A stretch of DNA of 64,000 bases from CALMFQ01 sp964495595 (GCA_964495595.1 CAZBWH010000002.1:1-64000), one strand, 5' to 3'; positions 42,922 to 52,048 are shown, counted from the stretch's first letter. Program-made: numbers and translations. The notes: generated from the letters alone by a model not told the origin.

Positions 42922-43515
42922 TCAGGTGGCCTGGATACGGTACAGCGCCAAGTCGCCCAGCCAGTTGGGCAGCCAGTGCACCCGCTCGCCGCGGGTAACG
43001 ATGGTGCGATCGATGATTTTCACCCCGTGACCGTGGCAGAAATCTTCAAAATCGTTGATGGTGAACAGATGGACGTTGGGTGTGTTGTGCCACTGGTAGG
43101 GCAGGGTTTTTGATACCGGCATCCGTCCGGCGAGAATTTGCCAGCGGTTGCGCCAGTAGCCGAAGTTGGGAAAGCTGACAATCGCCTGGCGGCCGACACG
43201 CAGCATTTCGTGGACGATTTTTTCGGTCTGGTGCACCGCCTGCAGCGTTTGCGACAGGATGACGTAGTCGAACGAATCAGATTCAAAGGTCGACAGTCCG
43301 CCTTCCAGATCGTTCTGGATCACGTTGATGCCATTCTGCACGCAGGCCAGCACGTTGGCGTCGCTGATCTCCACTCCGTAGCCGCGTGCAGCCTTGCTGT
43401 CGTGCAGCAGCTTCAGCAGTGTGCCGTCTGCGCAACCCAGGTCGAGCACACTGGCATCACGTTCGATCAGGTCGCTGATCAACTGGAAATCGTAGCGGAT
43501 CGGGGGCGTCGACAC
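42922..43515 (-). CDS. metW: methionine biosynthesis protein MetW
   Basis: A 197-residue methyltransferase-fold protein. The SAM-binding motif VLDLGCADGTLLKLL lies near residue 25, followed by GYGVEISDANVLACVQNGIN and FDYVILSQTLQAV. MetW is known to associate with and support MetX. It starts three bases after the metX stop, the usual metXW arrangement in proteobacteria. Confidence 0.94.
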   Translation of the reverse strand: MSTPPIRYDFQLISDLIERDASVLDLGCADGTLLKLLHDSKAARGYGVEISDANVLACVQNGINVIQNDLEGGLSTFESDSFDYVILSQTLQAVHQTEKIVHEMLRVGRQAIVSFPNFGYWRNRWQILAGRMPVSKTLPYQWHNTPNVHLFTINDFEDFCHGHGVKIIDRTIVTRGERVHWLPNWLGDLALYRIQAT

Positions 43516-43518
43516 GGC

Positions 43519-44649
43519 TTACTCCGTTGCGATATTGGCAATGTAGGTACGCATCAGTGCGTGGTACTGCGGGTCGGTCATCAGAAAAGCGTCGTGGCCG
43601 TGGGCAGATTCGATTTCGGCGTAGCTGACATCTTTTTTGGCATCCAGCAGTGCCTTGACAATCTCGCGCGAGCGCGCCGGAGAAAAGCGCCAGTCAGAGG
43701 TGAACGACACCACCAGGTACTTTGCCCGGGTCTGCTGCAGGGCGCGTGACAGCTTGCCGCCGTAATGGCGGGCCGGGTCGAAATAGTCGAGCGCCTTGGT
43801 CATCAGCAGATAGGTGTTTGCGTCAAACACGCCGGCAAAGCGGTCGCCCTGATAACGCAGGTAGGATTCGATTTCGAATTCGACATCGAAGCCGTATTTG
43901 TATTCGCCGGATTTCAGCAACCGGCCGAATTTCTCGCCCATGCCGTCGTCCGACAGATAAGTGATGTGGCCCAGCATGCGCGCCAGCCGCAGGCCACGTT
44001 TCGGCACCACGCCGTGCTCGTAATAGTTGCCACCGTGGAAGTCCGGGTCGGTGAGGATCGCCTGCCGCGCCACGTCGTTGAAGGCGATGTTCTGCGCTGT
44101 CAGTTTTGGCGCCGAGGCGATCACCAGGCAGTGGCGTACCCGTTCCGGAAAGCTGATGCTCCAGCGCAAGGCCTGCATGCCGCCCAGGCTGCCGCCAATC
44201 ACTGCGGCCCATTGCTGGATGCCGAGCAGGTCAGCCAGCCGCGCCTGTGATTGCACCCAGTCGGAGACGAGAATCAGCGGAAAATCGGAGCCATAAGGCT
44301 TGCCGGTCGCCGGGTTGATGCTGGATGGCCCGGTCGAGCCGTGGCAGCCGCCGAGATTGTTGAGGCCGACGACAAAAAAGCGGTTGGTGTCGATCGGCTT
44401 GCCGGGGCCGATCATGTTGTCCCACCAGCCGGGCGTCTTGTCGTCCGCAGCGTGCCGGCCGGCAACGTGATGGTTGCCCGACAGTGCGTGGCAGATCAGG
44501 ATGGCATTGCTACGGCTGGCATTCAGTGTGCCGTAGGTTTCATAAACCAGATCGTAAGCTGGCAGTACGGCGCCACTGCTCAATGGCAGCGGGGTGTCGA
44601 AATGGGCGGTCTGGGGCTGGACGATGCCTACGGATTGCGCGTCGCTCAT
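43519..44649 (-). CDS. metX: homoserine O-acyltransferase MetX
   Basis: Acylates homoserine with acetyl- or succinyl-CoA, the first committed step of methionine synthesis. The 376-residue alpha/beta-hydrolase fold has the nucleophile in GGSLGGMQALRW, the conserved CHALSGNHHVAG and GPSSIN segments and the catalytic His in ESAHGHDAFL. Many MetX proteins that pair with MetW use succinyl-CoA, so the acyl donor cannot be assumed. Confidence 0.95.
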   Translation of the reverse strand: MSDAQSVGIVQPQTAHFDTPLPLSSGAVLPAYDLVYETYGTLNASRSNAILICHALSGNHHVAGRHAADDKTPGWWDNMIGPGKPIDTNRFFVVGLNNLGGCHGSTGPSSINPATGKPYGSDFPLILVSDWVQSQARLADLLGIQQWAAVIGGSLGGMQALRWSISFPERVRHCLVIASAPKLTAQNIAFNDVARQAILTDPDFHGGNYYEHGVVPKRGLRLARMLGHITYLSDDGMGEKFGRLLKSGEYKYGFDVEFEIESYLRYQGDRFAGVFDANTYLLMTKALDYFDPARHYGGKLSRALQQTRAKYLVVSFTSDWRFSPARSREIVKALLDAKKDVSYAEIESAHGHDAFLMTDPQYHALMRTYIANIATE

Positions 44650-44745
44650 TGGCTGGGTGGCTGGCGTGAGGGGGAATTCCTGATCGGGCGATTATAGCCC
44701 GATTCTGGCTGCCAGCCAGCATTCCGCCAGCCGGCGGGGTCTGGC

Positions 44746-45303
44746 TCAGTGGTCCTTCAGCGCGTAGATGCCGGCTGCGTTGCGCCAGTAACCCTTGTAA
44801 TCCATGCCGCAACCAAAGACAAACCGGTCAGGCACATCCACGCCGACGAAGTCGGCTTTCAGCCCCGGCCGGGCTTTGCGGTCATGAATTTTGTTGACCA
44901 GGACGGCGGTCAGCACTTCAAATGCCCCCTGCTCGAAGCAGTAATCGACAATCGCCGCCAGCGTGGTGCCCACATCCAGGATGTCGTCGACAATCAGTAC
45001 CGAGCGGCCACGCATGTCCTGGGTGGGGCGTACGCGCCAGTCGAGGAAATTGCCGTCCAGCTCGTGGCCGTAGCGGGTGGCGTGCAGATAGCCCAGTTGC
45101 AGCGGAAAATTCAGCTTGGTCAGCAGCCGGCCAGCCGCCACCAATCCGCCGTTCATCACTGCGTACAGCAGCGGGTTGGCGCGCCCCAGGCGGGCGGTAA
45201 TGGCTTCAGCCATATTGTCCAGCGCACATTCGATCTGATCGGGTGGGCAGAGCAGATCGGCTTCGGCATACGCCAGGCGGATTTCTTCAAGATTGACGGA
45301 CAT
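44746..45303 (-). CDS. hpt: hypoxanthine-guanine phosphoribosyltransferase
   Basis: Purine salvage enzyme converting hypoxanthine or guanine and PRPP to nucleotides, 185 residues. The PRPP-binding loop is VLIVDDILDVGTT; the base-binding part includes DFVGVDVPDRFVFGCGMDY. A flexible-loop region is at HATRYGHELDGNF. It is divergent from upp, another phosphoribosyltransferase, across a gap holding a palindromic element. Confidence 0.92.
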   Translation of the reverse strand: MSVNLEEIRLAYAEADLLCPPDQIECALDNMAEAITARLGRANPLLYAVMNGGLVAAGRLLTKLNFPLQLGYLHATRYGHELDGNFLDWRVRPTQDMRGRSVLIVDDILDVGTTLAAIVDYCFEQGAFEVLTAVLVNKIHDRKARPGLKADFVGVDVPDRFVFGCGMDYKGYWRNAAGIYALKDH

Positions 45304-45341
45304 GGGGGTAAACGTTCAATGTTCAGGGCTTGGCAAGTGTT

Positions 45342-45399
45342 CTAGGCTTTGTTGGCATCGGTTTGACCGATCGGCGAAACCTGTGTCAACAGAGCCTAG
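45342..45399. repeat. 58-bp palindromic element between hpt and upp
   Basis: CTAGGCTTTGTTG (45342-45354) and CAACAGAGCCTAG (45387-45399) are inverted repeats with one mismatch. The interior is also symmetrical (GGTTT...CCGATCGG...AAACC). It could be a small transposon-derived element or a bidirectional regulatory hairpin. No T-run follows. Confidence 0.6.
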
Positions 45400-45439
45400 C
45401 AAATGAATATGCATAATCCAAATTCTTCGGAGGCCGACC

Positions 45440-46069
45440 ATGGCCGTTTATGAACTGCGGCACCCGCTGATCCGGCACAAGATCGGCCTGTTGCGTGCGA
45501 CCAATACCGGCACCCGGCAATGTCGTGAACTGGTGGCCGAAATTGCCCGCCTGCTGACTTACGAAGCCACTCGCGATCTGCCGCTGGAGCCGGCCACCGT
45601 CGACGCCTGGTGTGGCCAGGTCGAAGTCGAGCAATTGCGCGGCCGCAAGCTCACGGTGGCCCCCATCCTGCGCGCCGGCCTGGGGATGCTGCCCGGCGTG
45701 CTGGATGTGATCCCGTGCGCCAAGATCAGCGTAATCGGCATGAGCCGCAACGAGGCTACGCTGGAGCCACGGCTGTATGTGTCGAAACTGGTGCCGCACA
45801 TCGAGCAGCGGCGCGCCTTGCTGGTTGACCCGATGCTGGCCACCGGCGGCTCGCTGTTTGCGGCGATCCGGCTGCTGAAGCAGGCTGGCTGTCAGCATAT
45901 CCGTGCCATGGTACTGGTGGCCGCGCCGGATGCGATTGCGCGACTCGAGCAGCAATACCCGGATGTGGATGTGTACGCCGCCGTGATCGACAGTCATCTG
46001 GACGCCAACGGCTTCATCATTCCGGGGCTGGGCGATGCCGGTGATCGCGTGATGGGCACCGTCGAATGA
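45440..46069 (+). CDS. upp: uracil phosphoribosyltransferase
   Basis: Pyrimidine salvage enzyme making UMP from uracil and PRPP, 209 residues. The PRPP site is VDPMLATGGS, with the N-terminal LRHPLIRHKIGLLR and VAPILRAGLGML typical of Upp and the C-terminal uracil loop PGLGDAGDRVMGT. A GGAGG site precedes the ATG. Confidence 0.96.
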   Translation: MAVYELRHPLIRHKIGLLRATNTGTRQCRELVAEIARLLTYEATRDLPLEPATVDAWCGQVEVEQLRGRKLTVAPILRAGLGMLPGVLDVIPCAKISVIGMSRNEATLEPRLYVSKLVPHIEQRRALLVDPMLATGGSLFAAIRLLKQAGCQHIRAMVLVAAPDAIARLEQQYPDVDVYAAVIDSHLDANGFIIPGLGDAGDRVMGTVE

Positions 46070-46086
46070 GTTGCCGGATCACCGGT

Positions 46087-46114
46087 TTGCCGGCTGACCT
46101 GACTGTGGTAAAGT
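46087..46114 (+). promoter_or_regulatory. probable promoter of the riboswitch transcript
   Basis: A weak -35 TTGCCG (46087-46092) is followed 16 bases later by an extended -10, TGG-TAAAGT (-10 at 46109-46114). Transcription from here would start just before the riboswitch. Confidence 0.45.
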
Positions 46115-46318
46115 CCGCCCCGTCTTAGGGGAGTAGCCGTTCTGCGCCATTGACAAACAATGGGATGACGGAAGCCTCTGTCAACACACTTGCCCGCCCG
46201 GGCATGGCAGAGGCAATGGCGGTGCCGCAAGGTGCTGCTGTCTGGCAAGACTTGAGACTCGCACATGTCGGCTTGGGGCCGTGGCATGGCGAGTCTGAGT
46301 CCATGTCACGGCCCCGAG
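46115..46318 (+). promoter_or_regulatory. yybP-ykoY (manganese) riboswitch
   Basis: The 250-base leader before the exporter gene carries the yybP-ykoY hallmarks: the 5' consensus TTAGGGGAGTAGCC (46125-46138) and the 3' partner GGCAAGACTTGAGACTC near 46245-46261, the two sides of the Mn2+-binding junction. Helices between them can be drawn (for example CTCTGTCAAC...ATGGCAGAGG). The closing hairpin with the GGCCGTGGCATG/CATGTCACGGCC pair sits directly before the ribosome site, suggesting translational control. Mn2+ would raise expression of the exporter. Confidence 0.8.
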
Positions 46319-46325
46319 GAAAATC

Positions 46326-46892
46326 ATGGAAGCCTTTCTCGTCTCTACCGGTATCGTCGCCCTGGCAGAAATCGGCGACAAAACCCAACTGCTGTCACTG
46401 ATGCTGGCGGCCCGTTATCGCCAACCGGCGCCGATCATTGCCGGCATCTTTGTCGCAACCATCGTCAATCACCTGCTGGCCGGCGCACTGGGGGCGTTGA
46501 TCACTCACTGGCTTGGCCCGGACGTGATGCGCTGGGTGCTCGGCGTCTCGTTCCTCGCCATGGCCGGGTGGATTCTGGTTCCCGACAAGATCGACGAGGA
46601 CGAAGTCGGCAGCGCGGGCCGGCTGGGGGTGTTTGCCACCACGGTGATCGCATTTTTTCTTGCCGAGATGGGCGACAAGACCCAGATTGCCACCGTGGCG
46701 CTGGCCGCCAAATACAATAGCGTGCTGCTGGTTTCGCTGGGCACGACATTCGGCATGATGCTGGCCAATGTGCCGGCGGTCTTGCTGGGCGAAGTCGCAG
46801 CGAAGAAGCTTCCGCTGCGAGTGGTGCATGGCATCGCAGCACTCATTTTTGCCGTGATCGGCGTGCTGGTGCTGACGCAGGCGGTGGGGTGA
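46326..46892 (+). CDS. TMEM165/GDT1 family manganese exporter
   Basis: A 188-residue inner-membrane protein with six or so transmembrane segments. The two family motifs E-x-G-D-K-T are present: ALAEIGDKTQLLSL near residue 15 and FLAEMGDKTQIATVAL near residue 117. UPF0016/GDT1 proteins export Mn2+ (MneA in Vibrio). The yybP-ykoY riboswitch upstream supports Mn2+ as the substrate here. It overlaps the TSUP gene by four bases. Confidence 0.9.
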   Translation: MEAFLVSTGIVALAEIGDKTQLLSLMLAARYRQPAPIIAGIFVATIVNHLLAGALGALITHWLGPDVMRWVLGVSFLAMAGWILVPDKIDEDEVGSAGRLGVFATTVIAFFLAEMGDKTQIATVALAAKYNSVLLVSLGTTFGMMLANVPAVLLGEVAAKKLPLRVVHGIAALIFAVIGVLVLTQAVG

Positions 46893-47677
46893 GCGCGCTA
46901 CTGGCCGATATCTCGCTGTGGCAACTGGCATTTGCCTGCGCCATGGCGCTGCTGGCTGGCCTGATCGATGCGATGGTCGGTGGCGGTGGCATGATCCAGG
47001 TGCCGGCGCTGTTTAACGCCTTGCCCGGCACGCCGCCGGCAACGATCTTCGGCACCAACAAGTTCAGCGCAATTGCCGGTACCGCTGCGGCGACCCTGCG
47101 CTACGCCCGCAGCATCCGCATCGACTGGCAGATTGCCGCCCCGGCATCGTTGACCGCACTGCTGTTTGCCTTTCTGGGCGCCCGCATGGTGGCGTGGCTG
47201 CCCGTAGCACTGGCCAGGCCGCTGGTGCTGGTGCTGCTGGTGTTGATGGCGCTGTACACCCTGTGGCAGAAGCAACTGGGCGCCGAGCACACCCCTCTGG
47301 CCGACTTCGGGCAGATTCGCCGGCGTGCCTTGCTGATGGGCGCGGCAATCGGCTTTTACGATGGTTTCTTCGGCCCCGGCACCGGCAGCTTTCTGCTGTT
47401 TGCCTGCGTACGCTGGTTCGGCTGCGATTTCCTGCGCGCATCGGCCATTGCCAAGGTGGTGAATCTGGCCACCAATCTGGCGGCGCTGGCGTATTTCATC
47501 CCCTCGGGCAATGTGTTGTATCTGCTGGCGTTGCCAATGGCATTGTGCAACATCACTGGTGCGCGAATCGGTAGCCGGCTGGCGGTGCGGGGAGGTGCCA
47601 GCCTGGTGCGGCGCCTATTCCTGGTGCTGGTATGGCTACTGATTGGCAGGCTGTTTTACGACATGGTATTGGCTTGA
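46889..47677 (+). CDS. TSUP family (TauE/SafE) membrane permease
   Basis: A 262-residue permease with about eight transmembrane segments. The repeats LLAGLIDAMVGGGGMIQVPAL and AAIGFYDGFFGPGTGSFLLFA are the two halves of the TSUP (TauE/SafE/YfcA) family. Members export sulphur-containing or other organic anions; the substrate is unknown here. It starts at a GTG overlapping the exporter stop, so it is translationally coupled and also downstream of the Mn riboswitch. Confidence 0.88.
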   Translation: MSALLADISLWQLAFACAMALLAGLIDAMVGGGGMIQVPALFNALPGTPPATIFGTNKFSAIAGTAAATLRYARSIRIDWQIAAPASLTALLFAFLGARMVAWLPVALARPLVLVLLVLMALYTLWQKQLGAEHTPLADFGQIRRRALLMGAAIGFYDGFFGPGTGSFLLFACVRWFGCDFLRASAIAKVVNLATNLAALAYFIPSGNVLYLLALPMALCNITGARIGSRLAVRGGASLVRRLFLVLVWLLIGRLFYDMVLA

Positions 47678-47698
47678 GTCAGCCGACTGCTCTGGCTT

Positions 47699-48313
47699 TT
47701 ATTGCGACTGGGGCGTAACCGGACTCTTGTTTTCAGCTGCGGCCGCAACGCGGCTGCTGGCGATGGCGTGTTTCACAAACCGCTTGCTGGCTTCGAGGAT
47801 GTTTTGTTGCGTGGCAGTATCCGGTATCGCCCTTACCATTTGTACCGTGCCGATCAACTGACTGATCAGCGCCCAGGCCAGCTCCTGGCTGCCGAGCCGC
47901 TGCGCCAGGGTGTCGAGCCCCTTGCGCATTTCCTGTGCGAAAACGCTTTTGGTCGTGTCGTTCGCACGGCCGATTTCAGCTAGCAGTGCCGGCAACACAC
48001 ACCCGGCCTCCGGGTGCTGGATGTGCCACTTGCTCAGGTAGTGGTTCAGGGTGTGATCGATCCACTCGTCGATATCCTGATCCGGGTTGTTTTGCCACCT
48101 TTGGCAACTGGCCTGCACTTCGCTTTCGATCAGCGCAGTGAAAAGTTCGCTCTTGGATGAAAAATGGCCGTAAAACGCACCGCTAGTCACACCGGCCACT
48201 TGCATCAGCGCATCCACCCCGGTTGCGGCAAAGCCGTTCCGTTTGGCAAGGCCGCCGCTGGCCTTAAGCAATTCCTTGCGTTTTTCTTCCTTGTGGCCTG
48301 GTTTGTAGCGCAT
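47699..48313 (-). CDS. TetR family transcriptional regulator
   Basis: A 204-residue repressor with the TetR helix-turn-helix (RKELLKASGGLAKRNGFAAT, VDALMQVAGVTSGAFYGHFSSKSELF) and a helical ligand domain (VLPALLAEIGRA, LAQRLG). The ATG at 48313 follows GGAGGGTTTG. It diverges from the molybdopterin oxidoreductase operon, and palindromes containing AACGATCGTT lie before each gene, so it should repress both. Effector unknown, probably a small organic compound handled by the operon. Confidence 0.88.
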   Translation of the reverse strand: MRYKPGHKEEKRKELLKASGGLAKRNGFAATGVDALMQVAGVTSGAFYGHFSSKSELFTALIESEVQASCQRWQNNPDQDIDEWIDHTLNHYLSKWHIQHPEAGCVLPALLAEIGRANDTTKSVFAQEMRKGLDTLAQRLGSQELAWALISQLIGTVQMVRAIPDTATQQNILEASKRFVKHAIASSRVAAAAENKSPVTPQSQ

Positions 48314-48360
48314 CAAACCCTCCTGCTGTCGAAATTATTCCTGCGTTGCGATTTTAGCAT

Positions 48361-48519
48361 AACGATCGTTCCTTAACTGTTCCGAATCCTTGCCTGGCAG
48401 CCGGATTTCGTTGCCGAGCTTTGCTGAATGGGGGCTCGGGTCATTTTCCAGTTACTGATGGCAATGCTTGACAGGTGTGGCGATTTTAAAATAACGTTCG
48501 TTACGGAAACGATCGTTAT
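48361..48519. promoter_or_regulatory. TetR-type operators in the divergent region
   Basis: AACGATCGTT (48361-48370) is a perfect 10-bp palindrome near the regulator start. At 48491-48519 a 29-bp near-palindrome carries ATAACGTTCGTT and AACGATCGTTAT in opposite order, 21 bases before the oxidoreductase start. The shared ATAACG-n-TCGTT core suggests the same repressor binds both. Confidence 0.7.
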
Positions 48520-48539
48520 TTAATTGGCGGAGATGAAAA

Positions 48540-50801
48540 ATGACTACCCACCATACTGCCTGCATGCTTTGTTCCAGGAGCTGTGGCATCACCATCGATG
48601 TGGTAGGCAATCAGTTTGGTAAAATTCGCGGCGATGACTCTTGCCCGAGCAGCAAGGGCTACATCTGTCAGAAAGCGGCGCGGCTGACGCATTATCAGAG
48701 CCATCCGGACCGGTTGGCCCGGCCGCTGAAAAAAATGCCCGATGGCCAGTTTGTCGCCGTTTCCTGGGATCAGGCCTTGGGTGAAATTGCCGCAAAACTC
48801 CGGCAGATCAAGGCTGAACATGGTGGCAAGGCGTTTGCCATGTATGGCGGCGGCGGGCAGGGCAATCATCTGGGCGGCGCCTATAGCGGCCAGCTGTTGA
48901 CAGCCATGGGCAGCCGTTATCGCTACAGCGCGCTGGCGCAGGAAAAAACCGGTGATTTCTGGGTCAACGGCAAGTTGTTTGGCCGGCAGACCTGCCATAC
49001 CACCGAAGATGTCGAACATGCCGATTACCTGCTGGTGATCGGTGCCAACCCGTATCAGGCACACGGTATTCCCAATGCACGTGATACGCTCAAACACATC
49101 AAGAACGACCCGCAGCGGACGCTGGTGGTGGTCGATCCGCGCCGAACCGAAACCGCGAAAATGGCCGACATTCACCTGCAGCTGCGTCCGGGCACCGATG
49201 CCTGGCTGATGGCGGCAATGCTCGGCATCATCGTGCGTGAGGGCCTGCACGATGAGGATTTCCTGCGCGAACATTGCCACGGCTTTGACGAGCTGAGGGC
49301 CCGATTGCTGGATGTGCCGGTTGAGGAATATGTCGCACGCACCGATGTGCCGCTGGCCGACGTCTACAAGGTGGCGCGCGGATATGCTACGGCCGCGCGG
49401 GCATGTCTGCGGATCGATCTGGGCATTCAGCAGACTTTCAACAGCACGCTGAATTCCTATCTGGAAAAGCTGTTGTTCCTGGTTACCGGCAATTTTGGCA
49501 AGCCAGGCGGTAACAATCTGCATACTTTCCTGATTCCGCTATTGTCGCATCAGGACGAAAACAAGCCGTCTACGGTGCGCACGGTGCAGAACGATATGTT
49601 TCCGATTGCCGGCGTTTATCCGCCGAACATCCTGCCGAGCGAAATCGACAATTCGCATCCGGAGCGGGTTCGTGTCCTGTGGGTGGACAGCGGCAACCCG
49701 GTCAACACCATTGCCGATACGACACGCTTGCTCGATGCCTTCAAGCAGCTGGACTTGCTGGTGGTGGTCGATGTGGCGATGACCGAAACCGCCCGTCATG
49801 CCGACTATATCTTGCCGGCCCGTTCACAGTTCGAAAAATACGAGGCGTCGGGGTTCAATCTGGAATTTCCGGAAAACTACTTCCATTTGCGTCACCCGAT
49901 CGTCGAAACCAGCGGCGAAGCGTTGCCAGAGGCGGAAATCTATTCGCGGCTGCTGGAGCACATGGGCGTTGTGCCGAAACGTTTCCCGTTGCTGGAAGCC
50001 ATTGCCCGCTACGAGCCGAAAGGCAGCAGGCTCAGGTTCTTTCTCGGTGCCTTGCTTGCCGCCTTCAAGCTGCGGCCGAAATGGCAATATTCCGGTCCGA
50101 CCATTCTGTATCGCACCTTGGGCAAGGTGCTGGGCGATAAGGCCGCTGCCGCAGTATTGCTGCCGATGTGTCTGCAATATGCCGCCAAACACGCGGCAGC
50201 GGTGCAGCGTACCGGGCTGACGGGCGCAGGCCATACACTGGGGGTGGCGCTGTTTGATAAAGTTCTCGCCAACCCGCAGGGCGTCATACTCAGCCAGCAT
50301 CAATTCGAAGATACCTGGTCGTTGCTTGCCACTGCGGACAAAAAAATCCGGCTGGCACCGCCGGAATTGCTCAAATTGCTGAGCGAGTTGCGTTATTTGA
50401 ATCTCGATGACACCTGTGAACATTTTTCGATGGTACTTATGGCTGGCGAGCGCCGCAGTTACAACGCCAACCAGATTTACCGCGACCCGAAGTGGCGCAA
50501 ACAGGACCCGCACGGTGCCTTGCGTATCCACCCGACCGATGCGGCGCGATATGGCCTGAGTGACGGCGGCCGTGCCGTGTGTGAATCGGAAACCGGTGCC
50601 ATCGAAGTTGCGGTGGAGTTTGACGATAACACCCGCCCTGGCTTTGCCTCGCTCCCGCACGGCTACGGCATGAGCTTCGAGGGCAGTGAGCCGATCGGTC
50701 CGCAGCTCAATCGCCTGACGGCCAGTCGGCGTTGCGACCCGATTACCAAAACCCCGTTTCACAAATACGTTCCCGTCAATCTCAAACCGGTGATCTCATG
50801 A
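48540..50801 (+). CDS. molybdopterin-dependent oxidoreductase
   Basis: A 753-residue cytoplasmic enzyme of the DMSO reductase superfamily (no Tat signal). The N-terminal [4Fe-4S] motif C8-x2-C11-x3-C15-x27-C43 is intact. Following parts include VSWDQALGEIAAKL, the bis-MGD binding regions (YLLVIGANPYQAHGIPNARD, VVVDPRRTETAKMADIHLQLRPGTDAWL) and the C-terminal barrel (PLTASRRCDPITKTPFHKY region). It is the first gene of an operon with ferredoxin reductase, ferredoxin and thioesterase genes. The substrate cannot be deduced; a cytoplasmic, NADPH-ferredoxin-driven reduction or an oxidation of a small molecule is possible. Confidence 0.88.
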   Translation: MTTHHTACMLCSRSCGITIDVVGNQFGKIRGDDSCPSSKGYICQKAARLTHYQSHPDRLARPLKKMPDGQFVAVSWDQALGEIAAKLRQIKAEHGGKAFAMYGGGGQGNHLGGAYSGQLLTAMGSRYRYSALAQEKTGDFWVNGKLFGRQTCHTTEDVEHADYLLVIGANPYQAHGIPNARDTLKHIKNDPQRTLVVVDPRRTETAKMADIHLQLRPGTDAWLMAAMLGIIVREGLHDEDFLREHCHGFDELRARLLDVPVEEYVARTDVPLADVYKVARGYATAARACLRIDLGIQQTFNSTLNSYLEKLLFLVTGNFGKPGGNNLHTFLIPLLSHQDENKPSTVRTVQNDMFPIAGVYPPNILPSEIDNSHPERVRVLWVDSGNPVNTIADTTRLLDAFKQLDLLVVVDVAMTETARHADYILPARSQFEKYEASGFNLEFPENYFHLRHPIVETSGEALPEAEIYSRLLEHMGVVPKRFPLLEAIARYEPKGSRLRFFLGALLAAFKLRPKWQYSGPTILYRTLGKVLGDKAAAAVLLPMCLQYAAKHAAAVQRTGLTGAGHTLGVALFDKVLANPQGVILSQHQFEDTWSLLATADKKIRLAPPELLKLLSELRYLNLDDTCEHFSMVLMAGERRSYNANQIYRDPKWRKQDPHGALRIHPTDAARYGLSDGGRAVCESETGAIEVAVEFDDNTRPGFASLPHGYGMSFEGSEPIGPQLNRLTASRRCDPITKTPFHKYVPVNLKPVIS

Positions 50802-51586
50802 ATAATTCAGCAAATTCAATCTACAACGTGGAAACCGTTACCAGCGTGCATCACTGGAATGACACACTGTTCAGTTTCCGCACCACGCGTAGTCCTGGCC
50901 TGCGTTTCATTACCGGCCAGTTTGTGATGATCGGGCTGGACATCGGCGGACGGCCGCTGATGCGCGCTTACAGCATCGCCAGCCCGTATTACGAGGATTA
51001 TCTGGAGTTTTACAGCATCAAGGTACCCGACGGCCCGCTGACCTCACAGCTGCAGCATTTGCAGGTGGGCGATTCGCTGTATGTCGGCAAAAAACCGACC
51101 GGCACACTGATTCTCGACAACCTGCGCTGTGGCCGCAATCTCTACCTGCTCAGCTCGGGCACGGGCTTGGCGCCGTTCATGAGCACCATCCGCGATCCGG
51201 AATATTTCGAGAATTTCGACCGCATTGTGCTGATCCACGGCGTGCGCTACGTCAGCGAACTGGGTTATCGCGATTACATCAGCCGTGAGCTGGCGCAGCA
51301 CGAGCATCTTGGCGACGTGATCAAGGAAAAGCTGATCTACGTACCCACCGTCACCCGCGAGCCGTTCGAGCGCCAGGGCCGCATCACCGATCTACTGGAA
51401 CAGGGCGAACTGACGCGCTCGCTGGGCTTGCCCGACCTTAACCCCGAATTCGACCGGGTGATGATTTGCGGCAATCCCGGCTTGCTAACCGATCTGGTCG
51501 AGATACTGGAACGACGCGGCTTTGATTCCGGCTCGATGAACAGGCAGGGCTCGTATGTGATCGAGCGGGCTTTTGTCGAAAAATGA
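50798..51586 (+). CDS. ferredoxin-NADP reductase
   Basis: A 262-residue flavoprotein. The FAD motif RPLMRAYSIASPYYEDYLEF and the NADP-binding LLSSGTGLAPFMSTIRDP are clear, as is MICGNPGLLTDL. The protein ends VIERAFVEK, the C-terminal extension typical of the bacterial Fpr class. It overlaps the oxidoreductase gene by ATGA, so they are translationally coupled, and it probably exchanges electrons between NADP(H) and the ferredoxin encoded 123 bases downstream. Confidence 0.9.
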   Translation: MNNSANSIYNVETVTSVHHWNDTLFSFRTTRSPGLRFITGQFVMIGLDIGGRPLMRAYSIASPYYEDYLEFYSIKVPDGPLTSQLQHLQVGDSLYVGKKPTGTLILDNLRCGRNLYLLSSGTGLAPFMSTIRDPEYFENFDRIVLIHGVRYVSELGYRDYISRELAQHEHLGDVIKEKLIYVPTVTREPFERQGRITDLLEQGELTRSLGLPDLNPEFDRVMICGNPGLLTDLVEILERRGFDSGSMNRQGSYVIERAFVEK

Positions 51587-51709
51587 TTCATCCCATTGCC
51601 AGCCCAGGCGTGGCGTTGTCGGCAGCGCCTCGTCGTGCAGAAGCACTACCTGCGGCTTGCCTTCGTGCCACGTTTGAACGGGTAATGGAATCACGGAAGG
51701 AAAAGTAAA

Positions 51710-52048
51710 ATGACTTTTGTCGTAACCGACGCGTGTATTCAGTGCAAATACACCGACTGTGCCGTGGCTTGCCCCGTGGACTGTTTTCAGGAAGGGCCGA
51801 ATTTTCTGGTAATCGATCCGGCGGGGTGCATTGACTGCGCGGTCTGTGTGCCGGAATGCCCGGTGGAGGCCATCTATGCTGAGGACGACCTGCCCGCTGA
51901 TCAACGCCATTTTCTGCAGCTTAATGCCGACATTGCGGCCAGCGGCAAATGGCCGCTGATCAACCAGAAGAAAGACCCGCATCCCGAGCATGAGAAGTTC
52001 AAGTCGGTGAGTGGCAAGCTGCATCTGCTCGACCGTGCCGGCAGCTGA
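51710..52048 (+). CDS. fdxA: 7Fe ferredoxin (FdxA-like)
   Basis: A 112-residue soluble electron carrier. Cysteines C9, C12, C17, C21, C25 and C40, C43, C46, C50 follow the FdI/FdxA pattern that binds one [3Fe-4S] and one [4Fe-4S] cluster, and the helical C-terminal part (DDLPADQRHFLQLNADIA, WPLINQKK) is also typical. It is placed between ferredoxin reductase and thioesterase genes. A separate AAGGAAAAGTAAA site lies before the start. Confidence 0.93.
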   Translation: MTFVVTDACIQCKYTDCAVACPVDCFQEGPNFLVIDPAGCIDCAVCVPECPVEAIYAEDDLPADQRHFLQLNADIAASGKWPLINQKKDPHPEHEKFKSVSGKLHLLDRAGS

